Shown here one piece after another: positions 6,606-13,966 of a stretch of DNA of 22,280 nt. The translations under genes and the position numbers were made by a program. Every line of letters begins with the position of its first letter. Position 1 is the first letter of the stretch. The notes under the pieces were generated by a model, which made no database searches, had not been told where the DNA came from, and was given only the letters and a program-made list of their open reading frames with translations. The stretch covers positions 1-22,280 of the forward strand of contig NJDO01000015.1 of assembly GCA_002254385.1 (NCBI GenBank), in the 5' to 3' direction. The stretch comes from Thermoplasmatales archaeon ex4484_6. Lineage in GTDB: Archaea; Thermoplasmatota; Penumbrarchaeia; Penumbrarchaeales; Penumbrarchaeaceae.

Positions 6606-8384
6606 ATGGGCTCCCGTCTATCGAGAACCAGGTATCCGTTCCTTCTCCTGCTGAGCGCTCTTCTGGTGGTCCCCGTGTTCGCACCGGGCACCGGAGGGGA
6701 GATCGTTACCGGGGGAGAAATGGACCCCGGAGGGGCCTACGTAGCGGAAAAGCAGGGATTTCGCTATCTGCAGGTCCGGGGAACACCTGACGAGATAGGA
6801 TACCAGCATGGTTCGGCCCTGCATGACCTGATTCCGCGGTCGCTCTCGGCCTATTCCCACGCAACGGAGAGAAGCTACAATCTGGACTGGTCCCAGGTCA
6901 GGCGGCAGGGGAGAACATACTGGAGATACGTTCCCGACGAACAGAAACGGGAGATCGAGGGTATTGCCAGGGGAGCTTCCGAGAGGGGGGCGTTGAACCC
7001 CCTCGGGAACCCTGTGGACGAATGGGACATACTTGCCCTGAACGCCATATGGGACATATGGTGGCGGGCAGAGCCCCCCGGAAACATATGGTGGTGGCTT
7101 CCCAACAACCCCGAGCTACCGACGATAGCCTCCGACCCGCCGCATCACTGCTCCGCATTCGTTGCCACCGGAAATGCCACGAAGGACGGGGGTTTCGTCC
7201 TTGGCCAATCCCTCTGGATGCCCTATTTCCTCTCGCCGGCCCATGCCGTTTACATCGACATCATACCCGAGAAGGGGAACAGGATTCTGATGGAGGTCAC
7301 GGCCGGCATGATATGGTCCGGGACCGAATACTACATCAATTCGGCAGGACTGGTCGTCGCGGAGACAACGCTGGGCACCGGCCCCTACAGATGGCTGGGC
7401 GTACCCTCCTTCGTTAGATTGAGGAAGGCGGTCCAGTATGCCTCTTCCATTGACGAATTCAAGGACATAATGCTCGAGAATACCAACGGTGCATACTGCG
7501 GCGACTACCTGCTTGCGGATACCAAGACGAACGAGGTCGCGGTCCTCGAGCTTGGTTCCTACGAATGGGAGCTGAAGAGGACCATGGACGGATTCCTCCC
7601 CTCCTGCAATTACCCGTGGGACCCCGAGGTTGCCGAGGAGATGGGGGCCGCCAGGGGATGGGATCACGGATGCTACCCCAGATGGGTGAGATGGGAGCAG
7701 CTCGCGGAGAGGGATTACGGCAACATCACCGTCTTCTCGGGAATGGAGTACCTGGGAGACCATTACGACACCGTGGAGAACAGGATCAACCCGTGCTCTC
7801 ACACGCTGTGCGGCCATGTGGAGAACGCTTCCGGCTACCCCCACGGCTCCATAGACGGGAAGGTCACCAACAGGACCATGGCGCTGAGAATGGAGCTGTG
7901 GTCCAGGTTCGGGCACTCGTGCGGCCAGCCTTTTCTCGTGGATGAACACAGAAAGGAGCACCCGGAATATGCCTTCGATGACCTGGTGGACATCATTCCA
8001 CGCCCGTACGCTGCCTTCTCTCCGTTCACGAGCCTCGATATCCTCGTGCTGGACCGGAACGGCGAACCGGTGGCAGGGGCCCTTGTCAACATCACCTCTA
8101 ACGTGGATAATTCATCGTACGAGCTGGTGACCGACGGGTCCGGAACTGCACTGTTCGGATTCCTTCCCTGTTCGGACTATTCTCTCAACGTCAGGAAGGG
8201 GAACCTCGAGGGGCGGGACAGGTTCATCCAGAAAGAGGACTCCTCCAGGGAGATCGTCGTAAGGGATACCGGCAGGGAGGGGGGGATATCGAGAACTGCC
8301 TCGATCGCTGTCGCGGCGGTCCTTGTCATCGTGGGATTGATCGCCGGTATGGTCCTGTGGAGAAAAAGCAACAAATCAAAATAG
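6606..8384 (+). CDS. Secreted, membrane-anchored phospholipase-B/C45-like Ntn hydrolase
   Basis: This protein resembles the C45 (acyl-CoA:6-aminopenicillanate acyltransferase) and phospholipase-B-like branch of the Ntn hydrolases, which are activated by self-cleavage before a nucleophilic Cys. Visible features are a signal peptide (core PFLLLLSALLVVPVFA), RGTPDEIGYQHG (about 58-69), the likely nucleophile C182 in HCSAFVATGNATKDGGFVLG, and NSAGLVVAETTLG. A carboxypeptidase-regulatory-like Ig module lies at about 475-535 (LDILVLDRNGEPVAGALVNI, GFLPCSDYSLNV). One C-terminal membrane helix and a short basic tail follow. Catalysis would be extracellular, on an amide or ester; the substrate is unknown. 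ATG 6606 follows a GGAGGT site. It is the second gene of the exported pair. Confidence 0.78.
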   Translation: MGSRLSRTRYPFLLLLSALLVVPVFAPGTGGEIVTGGEMDPGGAYVAEKQGFRYLQVRGTPDEIGYQHGSALHDLIPRSLSAYSHATERSYNLDWSQVRRQGRTYWRYVPDEQKREIEGIARGASERGALNPLGNPVDEWDILALNAIWDIWWRAEPPGNIWWWLPNNPELPTIASDPPHHCSAFVATGNATKDGGFVLGQSLWMPYFLSPAHAVYIDIIPEKGNRILMEVTAGMIWSGTEYYINSAGLVVAETTLGTGPYRWLGVPSFVRLRKAVQYASSIDEFKDIMLENTNGAYCGDYLLADTKTNEVAVLELGSYEWELKRTMDGFLPSCNYPWDPEVAEEMGAARGWDHGCYPRWVRWEQLAERDYGNITVFSGMEYLGDHYDTVENRINPCSHTLCGHVENASGYPHGSIDGKVTNRTMALRMELWSRFGHSCGQPFLVDEHRKEHPEYAFDDLVDIIPRPYAAFSPFTSLDILVLDRNGEPVAGALVNITSNVDNSSYELVTDGSGTALFGFLPCSDYSLNVRKGNLEGRDRFIQKEDSSREIVVRDTGREGGISRTASIAVAAVLVIVGLIAGMVLWRKSNKSK

Positions 8385-8433
8385 TTCCCACCGTATACAT
8401 CATGGGGGAATGGGGACACCTGGGGGAATATTC

Positions 8434-8961
8434 ATGCTTTACTGTCCCAACTGCAACGCCTTTCAACATGACCCGGATTCGGACATATGTCCGAAATGCG
8501 GATTCGACATGAAAGCCTACGTCGAGAAGAGAAGGATGAAACGGGAACCGACGGATGCAGGGGAGAAAAGGATCCGCATGGTCGGTTTCGATGAGAAACT
8601 GCCCTGTCCCCTGTGCGGGTCGCCCTCGAAGGTCATCGATAGCGAGATGGAGTTCATTCACGAGGGAGAGCGGATAAACGTTCATGGATTGAAGCTGATG
8701 GGCGGTGAGATAACGAAGAGGACGCAGACCCAGTACCAGCTCCATGTACGCGGAACGGAATGCGAGGAGGGGCATTTGCTCTACGAAGAGGCGAAAGGCC
8801 GCATAAGGGCCCTCTGCCCCCTCTGTTTCGATCCCATGATAGAATACGGAAGCTCTCTACTGTCCTGCACCCGCTGCAACAGGCATTATTCGAAGGCGGA
8901 TTGGACCATTCCCCCGATTGATGATATCATGAGGGCCGAGGGTTGGCAGCGTATTCCGTGA
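8434..8961 (+). CDS. Multi-zinc-ribbon protein of unknown function
   Basis: I do not recognise a named family. The 175-residue soluble protein has three Cys-rich modules. The first is CPNC (C4, C7) with CPKC (C19, C22), a classic zinc ribbon. The second is CPLC (C58, C61), possibly completed by CEEGH further on. The third near the C-terminus has CPLC and CTRC. Between the first two lies a basic helix (EKRRMKREP). Such proteins may bind nucleic acid or act as protein adaptors, but nothing here decides. I prefer ATG 8434, directly before LYCPNC and about 8 bases after GGGGGA; ATG 8410 would add 8 residues. It may have its own promoter in the 49-base gap after the hydrolase gene. Confidence 0.75.
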   Translation: MLYCPNCNAFQHDPDSDICPKCGFDMKAYVEKRRMKREPTDAGEKRIRMVGFDEKLPCPLCGSPSKVIDSEMEFIHEGERINVHGLKLMGGEITKRTQTQYQLHVRGTECEEGHLLYEEAKGRIRALCPLCFDPMIEYGSSLLSCTRCNRHYSKADWTIPPIDDIMRAEGWQRIP

Positions 8962-8974
8962 CGAACCGGGGAAC

Positions 8975-8981
8975 ATTTAAA
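8975..8981 (+). promoter_or_regulatory. TATA box for the TPR gene (predicted leaderless)
   Basis: ATTTAAA lies 25-31 bases before ATG 9006. The bases just before the ATG carry no ribosome-binding motif, so a leaderless message is likely. Confidence 0.5.
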
Positions 8982-9005
8982 CAATATCAGAACGATTGAA
9001 CACCC

Positions 9006-9917
9006 ATGGATGAAGATTACGACGACCATCTGGCCGCCGTCAAGGCTCTCGAGAAGGCCGAAGAGCTCTATTCATCCATGGAATATGACCGTGTCTTCGA
9101 ACATGTGATGGAATGTCTGGAACTTGATCCGGAGCTCGGAAGGGCATGGGAGCTCCACGGAATGATCATGTTCTACTACGGGGACATGGAGGGGGCAAGG
9201 ACTTCGTTCCTCGAGGCGAGGTCAAAGAAGGGGCACTATCCGGAAGCGAGATGGGCCCTTAACCTGATGGAGAGCGACAGGTGGCCCAGGGGAGAGGGGC
9301 CGGAATCGGAGATGGCCAGATTCTCGATGCTCGGTACCAGCCTGCTGAATGACAGGATATGGAAGGGGGCCGCATTGTGCTTCACAAAACTATCCCGATT
9401 GTCGGAACCTTCGTGGCGCATAAGGTCCATCATGGGCCTCATATACAGGGAAATGGGACTGCTGGAGCCCTCTCTCGAGGAATACGAGGCTGCACTTTCA
9501 TTCCCGGATGCACCGGCGGAGGTGCTGTTCGACATGTCGGTCGTCCTAATAAAGATGGGCAGGCTGGAGGAGGCGGAATCCGTTCTGGTGGAGCTTATCG
9601 AGACAGCGGGACCCTCGCCTCCCATCCTCAACAATCTGGGAGCGGCCGTCGAGGCCCAGGGGAGGGAGAAGGAGGCTCTCGAGGCATATGATGAGGCCCT
9701 CGAGCTTGACCCGGTGTATTATCCCGCCCTCTATTCCAAGGGACGTATACTTCAGAAGATGGGGAGGATGGAGGAGGCGAGGGAGGTGCTCGGACAGGCC
9801 CTTGACAGGGAAGGCCGCGTCTATGACATCGACGATGTCACGGGACAGGAGGCCAGAAGGGAGGATGGAAGGGTCCATATGAAAGAGGTCATGATAAGGG
9901 ATGATCTCGGCGAGTGA
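9006..9917 (+). CDS. Tetratricopeptide-repeat (TPR) protein
   Basis: The 303-residue soluble protein consists almost wholly of TPR-type helix pairs. Clear repeat units include an early one around YDRVFEHVMECLELDPELGR, one around LGLIYREMGLLEPSLEEYEAA (read loosely), VVLIKMGRLEEAESVLVEL, LGAAVEAQGREKEALEAYDE and KGRILQKMGRMEEAREVLGQ. TPRs bind partner proteins; no enzymatic domain is present. The first residues are acidic, and the last 35 leave the repeat pattern. The start is ATG 9006, matching a leaderless promoter. Its stop touches an inverted repeat in front of the flavin operon, so it is probably a separate unit from the rib genes. Confidence 0.85.
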   Translation: MDEDYDDHLAAVKALEKAEELYSSMEYDRVFEHVMECLELDPELGRAWELHGMIMFYYGDMEGARTSFLEARSKKGHYPEARWALNLMESDRWPRGEGPESEMARFSMLGTSLLNDRIWKGAALCFTKLSRLSEPSWRIRSIMGLIYREMGLLEPSLEEYEAALSFPDAPAEVLFDMSVVLIKMGRLEEAESVLVELIETAGPSPPILNNLGAAVEAQGREKEALEAYDEALELDPVYYPALYSKGRILQKMGRMEEAREVLGQALDREGRVYDIDDVTGQEARREDGRVHMKEVMIRDDLGE

Positions 9918-9934
9918 TACCAAAATAATGGTAT
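9917..9934. repeat. Inverted repeat ahead of the flavin operon (candidate operator)
   Basis: ATACCA (9917-9922) and TGGTAT (9929-9934) are exact inverted complements with a 6-base A/T spacer. The repeat sits just upstream of the AT-rich promoter core for the RibB-RibL gene, where an activator or repressor dimer could bind. Archaeal flavin genes are known to be controlled by RbkR-type regulators in many lineages; whether this is such a site is not decided by the sequence alone. Confidence 0.4.
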
Positions 9935-9938
9935 ATAC

Positions 9939-9955
9939 AAAATATTTATTTTAAT
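9939..9955 (+). promoter_or_regulatory. Promoter core (TATA region) of the riboflavin/FAD operon
   Basis: A 17-base almost pure A/T block lies 20-36 bases before ATG 9975. Initiation is expected within about 10 bases of the start codon, so the leader is very short. That leaves no room for a riboswitch. Confidence 0.5.
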
Positions 9956-9974
9956 TACTGAAATAACAGGGGCG

Positions 9975-11192
9975 ATGGACCCTGAAGTGAAAAATGCGGT
10001 GGAAGCGTTCGGGAACGGAGAGTTCGTTATCGTCTACGATGCGGACGGCAGGGAGGAGGAATGCGATTTCTTCCTGCCTGCGGAATCCTGCAAACACGGA
10101 CATATCAGAACCATGAGAAAGGACGGCGGGGGACTCATCTTTCTGATGGTCAGACCGGATATCAGGGACAAGCTGGGGCTGCCCTTCCTCCAGGAGGTGT
10201 TTCCCAGATATGCCAGGGATTATCCGGTCTTCAGTGCATTGATATCGGACGATATCCCGTATGACACACGATCTTCATTCTCCGTTGCCATCAATCACAG
10301 GGACACCTTCACCGGTATAACGGACCGGGACAGGGCCCTGACGGTAAAGGAGTTCGGAAAGCTGTCGCAGAGAGCCCTCGACATGGATGACGCCGAGGCG
10401 CTGTCCACCTTCGGAGAGCATTTCAGGACACCGGGACACGTTCCGATCTGCATTGCATCGGACCGGATACTGGAGACCAGGTTCGGCCACACGGAGCTCT
10501 CCTGCGCCCTCTCCACGATGGCGGGGATGTCGGGTGTTTCCGTCGGATGCGAGATGATGGGAGACGACGGTCTGGCAAAACCCAGGGAGGAGGTGAGGGC
10601 CTATGCCCGGGAAAGGGGCATACCATTCCTCGAGGGAAGACAGATCATAAAGGCCTGGAAGGAGTATGACGGTGAATGGAAACACCGGTATGCCCCACCC
10701 GGAGAGAGGGCCCTGTCGGAAGAGAGAGTGTTCTCCAACAATCATGATGAGATGAAGCTGCCGGAGAAGAAGGGGGCAAGGGTAATGGCGACCGGCGTGT
10801 TCGATATAATGCATCCGGGACATCTCCATTTCCTGGGAAAGGCCAGGGAGCTGGGCGATGAACTCGTCGTTGTCGTGGCCAGGGACTCCACAGTCGAGGG
10901 GCTCAAGCGCCATCCCGTCGTCCACGAGAGGGCGAGAAGGGAAATGGTCGCATCCCTGAAGATGGTCGATGCGGCGGTTCTCGGCTACAGCGAGGACAGA
11001 TACCGCATCGTGGAGGAACTCAGGCCCGACATCATTGCCCTCGGATACGATCAGAGGGACGGTGAGGAGGAACTGAAGCAGGAACTCCGCAAAAGGGGGC
11101 TGGACATCCGGGTCGTGAGGATAGACAAGAGAAGCGGGGACATCGAGGGGACCACGGAGATCCTGGAAAGAATAAAGAGACACGGTGCATGA
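9975..11192 (+). CDS. Bifunctional 3,4-dihydroxy-2-butanone-4-phosphate synthase / FAD synthetase (RibB-RibL fusion)
   Basis: Residues 1 to about 230 are a full RibB domain, which converts ribulose 5-phosphate to dihydroxybutanone phosphate and formate. They carry VYDADGREEECDF (acidic metal/substrate loop), HIRTMRKDGGGLI, SSFSVAINHRDTFTGITDRD (about 100-119), FRTPGHVP, GHTELSCALS and CEMMGDDG. Residues about 268-405 are an archaeal RibL-type FAD synthetase, which adenylylates FMN: MATGVFDIMHPGHLHFL with the HPGH nucleotidyltransferase motif at 280-283, VVVARDSTVE, RPDIIALGYDQ and the TTEILERIK end. A charged linker of about 35 residues joins them. Both domains keep their key residues, so both should work. 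Its TGA overlaps the ribC ATG (ATGA). The two enzymes are usually separate proteins in archaea. Confidence 0.93.
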   Translation: MDPEVKNAVEAFGNGEFVIVYDADGREEECDFFLPAESCKHGHIRTMRKDGGGLIFLMVRPDIRDKLGLPFLQEVFPRYARDYPVFSALISDDIPYDTRSSFSVAINHRDTFTGITDRDRALTVKEFGKLSQRALDMDDAEALSTFGEHFRTPGHVPICIASDRILETRFGHTELSCALSTMAGMSGVSVGCEMMGDDGLAKPREEVRAYARERGIPFLEGRQIIKAWKEYDGEWKHRYAPPGERALSEERVFSNNHDEMKLPEKKGARVMATGVFDIMHPGHLHFLGKARELGDELVVVVARDSTVEGLKRHPVVHERARREMVASLKMVDAAVLGYSEDRYRIVEELRPDIIALGYDQRDGEEELKQELRKRGLDIRVVRIDKRSGDIEGTTEILERIKRHGA

Positions 11193-11680
11193 TCATGAAG
11201 AGGATAGGGGTCGTGGACACCACATTTGCCAGGATGGACATGGGCAGGGTCGCGGTTGACGAGCTCAGGTCCCTCGGAAGCGGGTTCAGGATCGTGAGGA
11301 GAACGGTCCCGGGAGTGAAGGACCTCCCCGTTGCGGCGAAGAAGCTCATCGAGGAGGATGAGTGCGACATCGTAATCGCCCTTGGAATGCCAGGAAAGCA
11401 GCCCGTTGACAAGACATGCGCCCATGAAGCGAGCACAGGCCTGATACAGGCGCAGCTCATGACGAACACGCATATCATGGAGGTGTTCGTCCACATGGAC
11501 GAGGTCGAGGATGAGAGGAACCTGCCGGAACTTGCGGAAAGGAGGACCAGGGAGCATGCGAGAAACGCCTACCTTCTCCTCTTCCGACCCGGGGCTCTCG
11601 TGAAGGAAGCGGGAACCGGTCAGAGGCAGGGGTTCCGGGACGAGGGACCGCTCGATGAAAGGAGTGACGTTCATCATTGA
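11189..11680 (+). CDS. ribC: Riboflavin synthase, archaeal type
   Basis: This 163-residue protein matches the archaeal riboflavin synthase, a pentameric relative of lumazine synthase unrelated to bacterial RibE. It dismutates two 6,7-dimethyl-8-ribityllumazine molecules to riboflavin plus the pyrimidine, which is recycled to RibH. Signature segments are IGVVDTTFARMDMGRVA (about 6-22), RRTVPGVKDLPVAAKKL, ALGMPGKQPVDKTCAHEAS (about 64-82), QLMTNTHIMEVFVHMDE, and RQGFRDEGP near the end. The ATG overlaps the RibB-RibL stop as ATGA, implying translational coupling; ATG 11195 is a second possible start. ribH follows 17 bases later. Confidence 0.95.
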   Translation: MIMKRIGVVDTTFARMDMGRVAVDELRSLGSGFRIVRRTVPGVKDLPVAAKKLIEEDECDIVIALGMPGKQPVDKTCAHEASTGLIQAQLMTNTHIMEVFVHMDEVEDERNLPELAERRTREHARNAYLLLFRPGALVKEAGTGQRQGFRDEGPLDERSDVHH

Positions 11681-11697
11681 CAACGGAGGAAAGCCGT

Positions 11698-12126
11698 ATG
11701 ACAGAAGAGAGAAAGATCGGGATCGGGTTCGTCGTATCGGAGTACAACTTCGATATCACGATGATGATGCTGGAGAGAGCGAAGGCACATGCAGAGTTCC
11801 TGGGCTGCAAGGTCAAGGATGTCGTCATGGTGCCGGGAGTCTATGACCTTCCCTTCGCGCTGAAGAGATTGATACGACAGAAAGGCATCGACGGTGTGGT
11901 GGCCATTGGCGCCGTTATAGAAGGGGAGACGGATCACGACGAGATAGTGATGCAGCATTCCTCCAGGAAGATAATAGATATCTCTCTGGAGGAGGACAAA
12001 CCGGTCGGTCTCGGAATAACAGGACCGGGAATGTCAAGGGGTCAGGCTCAGGCGAGGATAGAGAATGCGAGGTCCGCCGTGGAAGCCTGCGTCAAGCTCA
12101 TCAGGAACACATCGAAATACGTGTGA
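11698..12126 (+). CDS. ribH: 6,7-dimethyl-8-ribityllumazine synthase
   Basis: RibH condenses dihydroxybutanone phosphate (made by the RibB domain two genes upstream) with 5-amino-6-ribitylaminouracil. The 142-residue protein has the family motifs: GFVVSEYNFDIT (substrate loop), VPGVYDLPFALKRLI, AIGAVIEGETDHDEIV with the catalytic-position His at residue 80, and GITGPGMSRGQAQARI. ATG 11698 is chosen because GGAGG lies 7 bases before it; a TTG at 11677 would only add 7 unsupported residues. It is the last gene of the flavin operon and converges on the proteasome-like gene with a 63-base gap that shows no clear terminator. Confidence 0.95.
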   Translation: MTEERKIGIGFVVSEYNFDITMMMLERAKAHAEFLGCKVKDVVMVPGVYDLPFALKRLIRQKGIDGVVAIGAVIEGETDHDEIVMQHSSRKIIDISLEEDKPVGLGITGPGMSRGQAQARIENARSAVEACVKLIRNTSKYV

Positions 12127-12189
12127 CCGGAGAGATCGGACACCCGAACGCCGTCGTTCCGTTCACCCACCTGCCGGAAGGTGCGTATC

Positions 12190-13140
12190 CTAAGTGCTTT
12201 CAAGCTCTTTCAGGGCCTTCAATATCCTCCCTGCCGTGGCAGGACCGATACCAGCAAGTGATGTGAGGTCGGACATATCGGCATCCATCAATTCCTCCAT
12301 CGTCGAGAACCTCTCCATGATAACGGATACCATTATACGGTTCAGACCCACGGTTCCCGAGAGGAAAACCTCCAGGTCCGAAAGGGATTCTTCCCCCTTA
12401 CCCTCGAACAGTATCAACCATGTGGAAGCCCCCAGGATCTCCTTCAGCTTGGGGGAATCACCATCGAGATCTATCCTCTCGAACCCGTCCTTCGTCAGTA
12501 TGTGTATCTCCTCCCCCCTGGAAACGTCCGCGGGCCTTTCCTGTACCGTTTCTTTCAGGATCATCAGGGATAGGGCAATGGCCTCCTCCCTCGACATCCC
12601 TTCATCCTGGTATTTTTCCAGAAGCTCCATGGCCGTCCTGGAACCCTTTCCTATGGCCGCTGCCTTCCTCTCCTGGAACACACCGGAGGGATCCGTCTCG
12701 TAGAGATGGAAACCCGAAGGGTCCTGTCCGCCGATTATCATGGCGGTTCCGAAGGGTCTCACACCCTCGTAACGGGTATAGACCTCGTAGATCCTCGAAA
12801 CCCATTCGACCAGTGTCCTGATGTCGGGTTCCTCCCCGTACCTTCTCTTCTCCGCCTGGGCCTTCTCCCTCAGGATGTCAACGAGCACCCTTGCATCGGC
12901 TATGAGGCCGGATGCCGCGGCTCCGATGGTTCCGGTTATCCTGAAGAACTTCTCCAGATCGTCCTCCTCCACCAGGGGGGAATGGATGGATTTGTCAATG
13001 TTGAACAGAATGCCGTCCCTGAAGCGGATCCCGACCGCCAGACCGCCCCTCTTGATGGCCTCCCTTGCATATTCCACCTGATACACCCTCCCGTCGGGGG
13101 AGAAAACGGTGGCTGTCTGATCGTAATGGTCCCTGTCCAT
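12190..13140 (-). CDS. 20S proteasome alpha-subunit-like protein with C-terminal helix-hairpin-helix extension
   Basis: Residues 1 to about 200 are an archaeal proteasome alpha subunit. VFSPDGRVYQVEYAREA (12-28) is the alpha signature, SGLIADARVLVD follows, GVRPFGTAMIIGG replaces the usual GVRPFG stretch, and TDPSG is intact. K64 in DLEKFF aligns with Thermoplasma alpha K66, which anchors the ATPase C-terminal tails. The gating motif YDR is YDQ (6-8). Alpha subunits are usually about 235 residues; this one is 316. The extra residues (about 235-316) end in a helix-hairpin-helix, with LTSLAGIGPATAGRILKAL as its core. ATG 13140 is favoured by GGTGA 5 bases upstream; a GTG at 13149 is possible. 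The usual neighbours of psmA (SBDS protein, exosome genes) are absent, so it may be a paralogue. Confidence 0.88.
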   Translation of the reverse strand: MDRDHYDQTATVFSPDGRVYQVEYAREAIKRGGLAVGIRFRDGILFNIDKSIHSPLVEEDDLEKFFRITGTIGAAASGLIADARVLVDILREKAQAEKRRYGEEPDIRTLVEWVSRIYEVYTRYEGVRPFGTAMIIGGQDPSGFHLYETDPSGVFQERKAAAIGKGSRTAMELLEKYQDEGMSREEAIALSLMILKETVQERPADVSRGEEIHILTKDGFERIDLDGDSPKLKEILGASTWLILFEGKGEESLSDLEVFLSGTVGLNRIMVSVIMERFSTMEELMDADMSDLTSLAGIGPATAGRILKALKELEST

Positions 13141-13160
13141 GTTCTTCACCGGTCAATCGT

Positions 13161-13760
13161 TCATTCCTTTGATCGTTTCCTCCTCAGGAAACCGCGGAGC
13201 AGGGGCCTCCTCTTCCTCCCGGATGCCAGTACTCCCCCGCCGGTATCTCCCTCCGGCTCATCCGGGCTCCCCGGATCCGAAATGGAGCTCCCGTAGGATT
13301 CCTCCCTCTCCGGTACATCGGTCTCACTCTCATGGAAGACCACGATGTCCTGTGGAGGCTCCAGCTGCTCTCCGTATCTCTTCTCGTAAAGCATCTGAAG
13401 CGTCTCGGAAGGTCTGGAGCCCAGAGATAGGAGGTCGATCCTCTTCTCTATCTCCTCTATGGTCAGCGATGACCTCTTCTTCCACGGCGAATGGTCCGCC
13501 CGGAGGCTCGCACCCGCCTCATCCTCCCCGGCCCTTCCCTCCGGGGCCGAGGGCTCTTTCCCGGTCTCCCGGGGAGGGGGAGCGTCCCCCTCCTTCAACT
13601 TGACCAGGTTGAGTTCGTGAAGCTCGTACTTGTAGGGACGCAGCTTCTCCTTCAGCTCATCCTTGGAGATCTTTCCGGATAGATAGGCCTTCTTCCATCT
13701 GCTGTAGGCCTTCTCGGCCTCCTTCAATCTCTTCTCATGGTTCCTGTCGGTCTGGGCCAA
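13161..13760 (-). CDS. Charged coiled-coil protein of unknown function
   Basis: I do not recognise it. The N-terminal 60 residues are a strongly charged helical segment (HEKRLKEAEKAYSRWKKAYL then SGKISKDELKEKLRPYKYE), with a pattern like short SHOCT-type helices. A Pro/Glu/Ala-rich linker follows, then a second helix (SLTIEEIEKRIDLLSLG), another acidic linker and a very basic end (RKRRPLLRGFLRRKRSKE) that could bind nucleic acid or acidic lipid. The start is uncertain. TTG 13760 has GGGGGT just upstream and fits the predicted transcription start near 13782. GTG 13787 is a leaderless alternative, and the open frame continues to 13886 through the promoter. It precedes the proteasome-like gene by 20 bases and is probably co-transcribed with it. 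Confidence 0.6.
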   Translation of the reverse strand: MAQTDRNHEKRLKEAEKAYSRWKKAYLSGKISKDELKEKLRPYKYELHELNLVKLKEGDAPPPRETGKEPSAPEGRAGEDEAGASLRADHSPWKKRSSLTIEEIEKRIDLLSLGSRPSETLQMLYEKRYGEQLEPPQDIVVFHESETDVPEREESYGSSISDPGSPDEPEGDTGGGVLASGRKRRPLLRGFLRRKRSKE

Positions 13761-13803
13761 TCGAATACCCCCGGATGGGATGGTCACCAAAATCCACCGG
13801 ATG

Positions 13804-13811
13804 ATATAATA
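13804..13811 (-). promoter_or_regulatory. TATA box for the coiled-coil / proteasome-like operon
   Basis: On the minus strand CTATTATATC forms a good TATA box, with predicted initiation near 13780-13785. It is divergent from the TATA box of the DUF6015-like gene. The 206 bases between the two coding starts hold these promoters and a GC-rich centre with no clear RNA fold. Confidence 0.5.
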
Positions 13812-13891
13812 GTTTGCTATGAATGATGAAAGCGTGCGACCGCGGGCGGTTCCCCTTTTTACCGGGTTCACGCTCGGAGCTCCCATAACGG

Positions 13892-13899
13892 TTAAATAT
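13892..13899 (+). promoter_or_regulatory. TATA box for the DUF6015-like gene
   Basis: TTAAATAT lies about 70 bases before the chosen GTG start at 13967. Initiation near 13922 would leave a 45-base leader ending in AAGGTGAT. Confidence 0.45.
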
Positions 13900-13966
13900 G
13901 ACCTCCAATATAGACCGGATTTCCCGAAGGGTTTCCCCGATCCCTTCCACTTGTCAAGGTGATAAC

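Noticed and set aside
7116..7961. Long minus-strand open frame opposite the Ntn hydrolase
   Set aside because: It is the mirror of a well-supported gene and has no motif, promoter or ribosome-binding site of its own.
9918..9974. FMN riboswitch before the flavin operon
   Set aside because: The leader is too short and no RFN-type conserved segments are present.
13831..13875. AGCGTG...CACGCT long-range repeat and T-arm-like GGTTCACGCTC in the divergent promoter region
   Set aside because: No cloverleaf or stable stem can be completed, so it is not a tRNA or a clear ncRNA.
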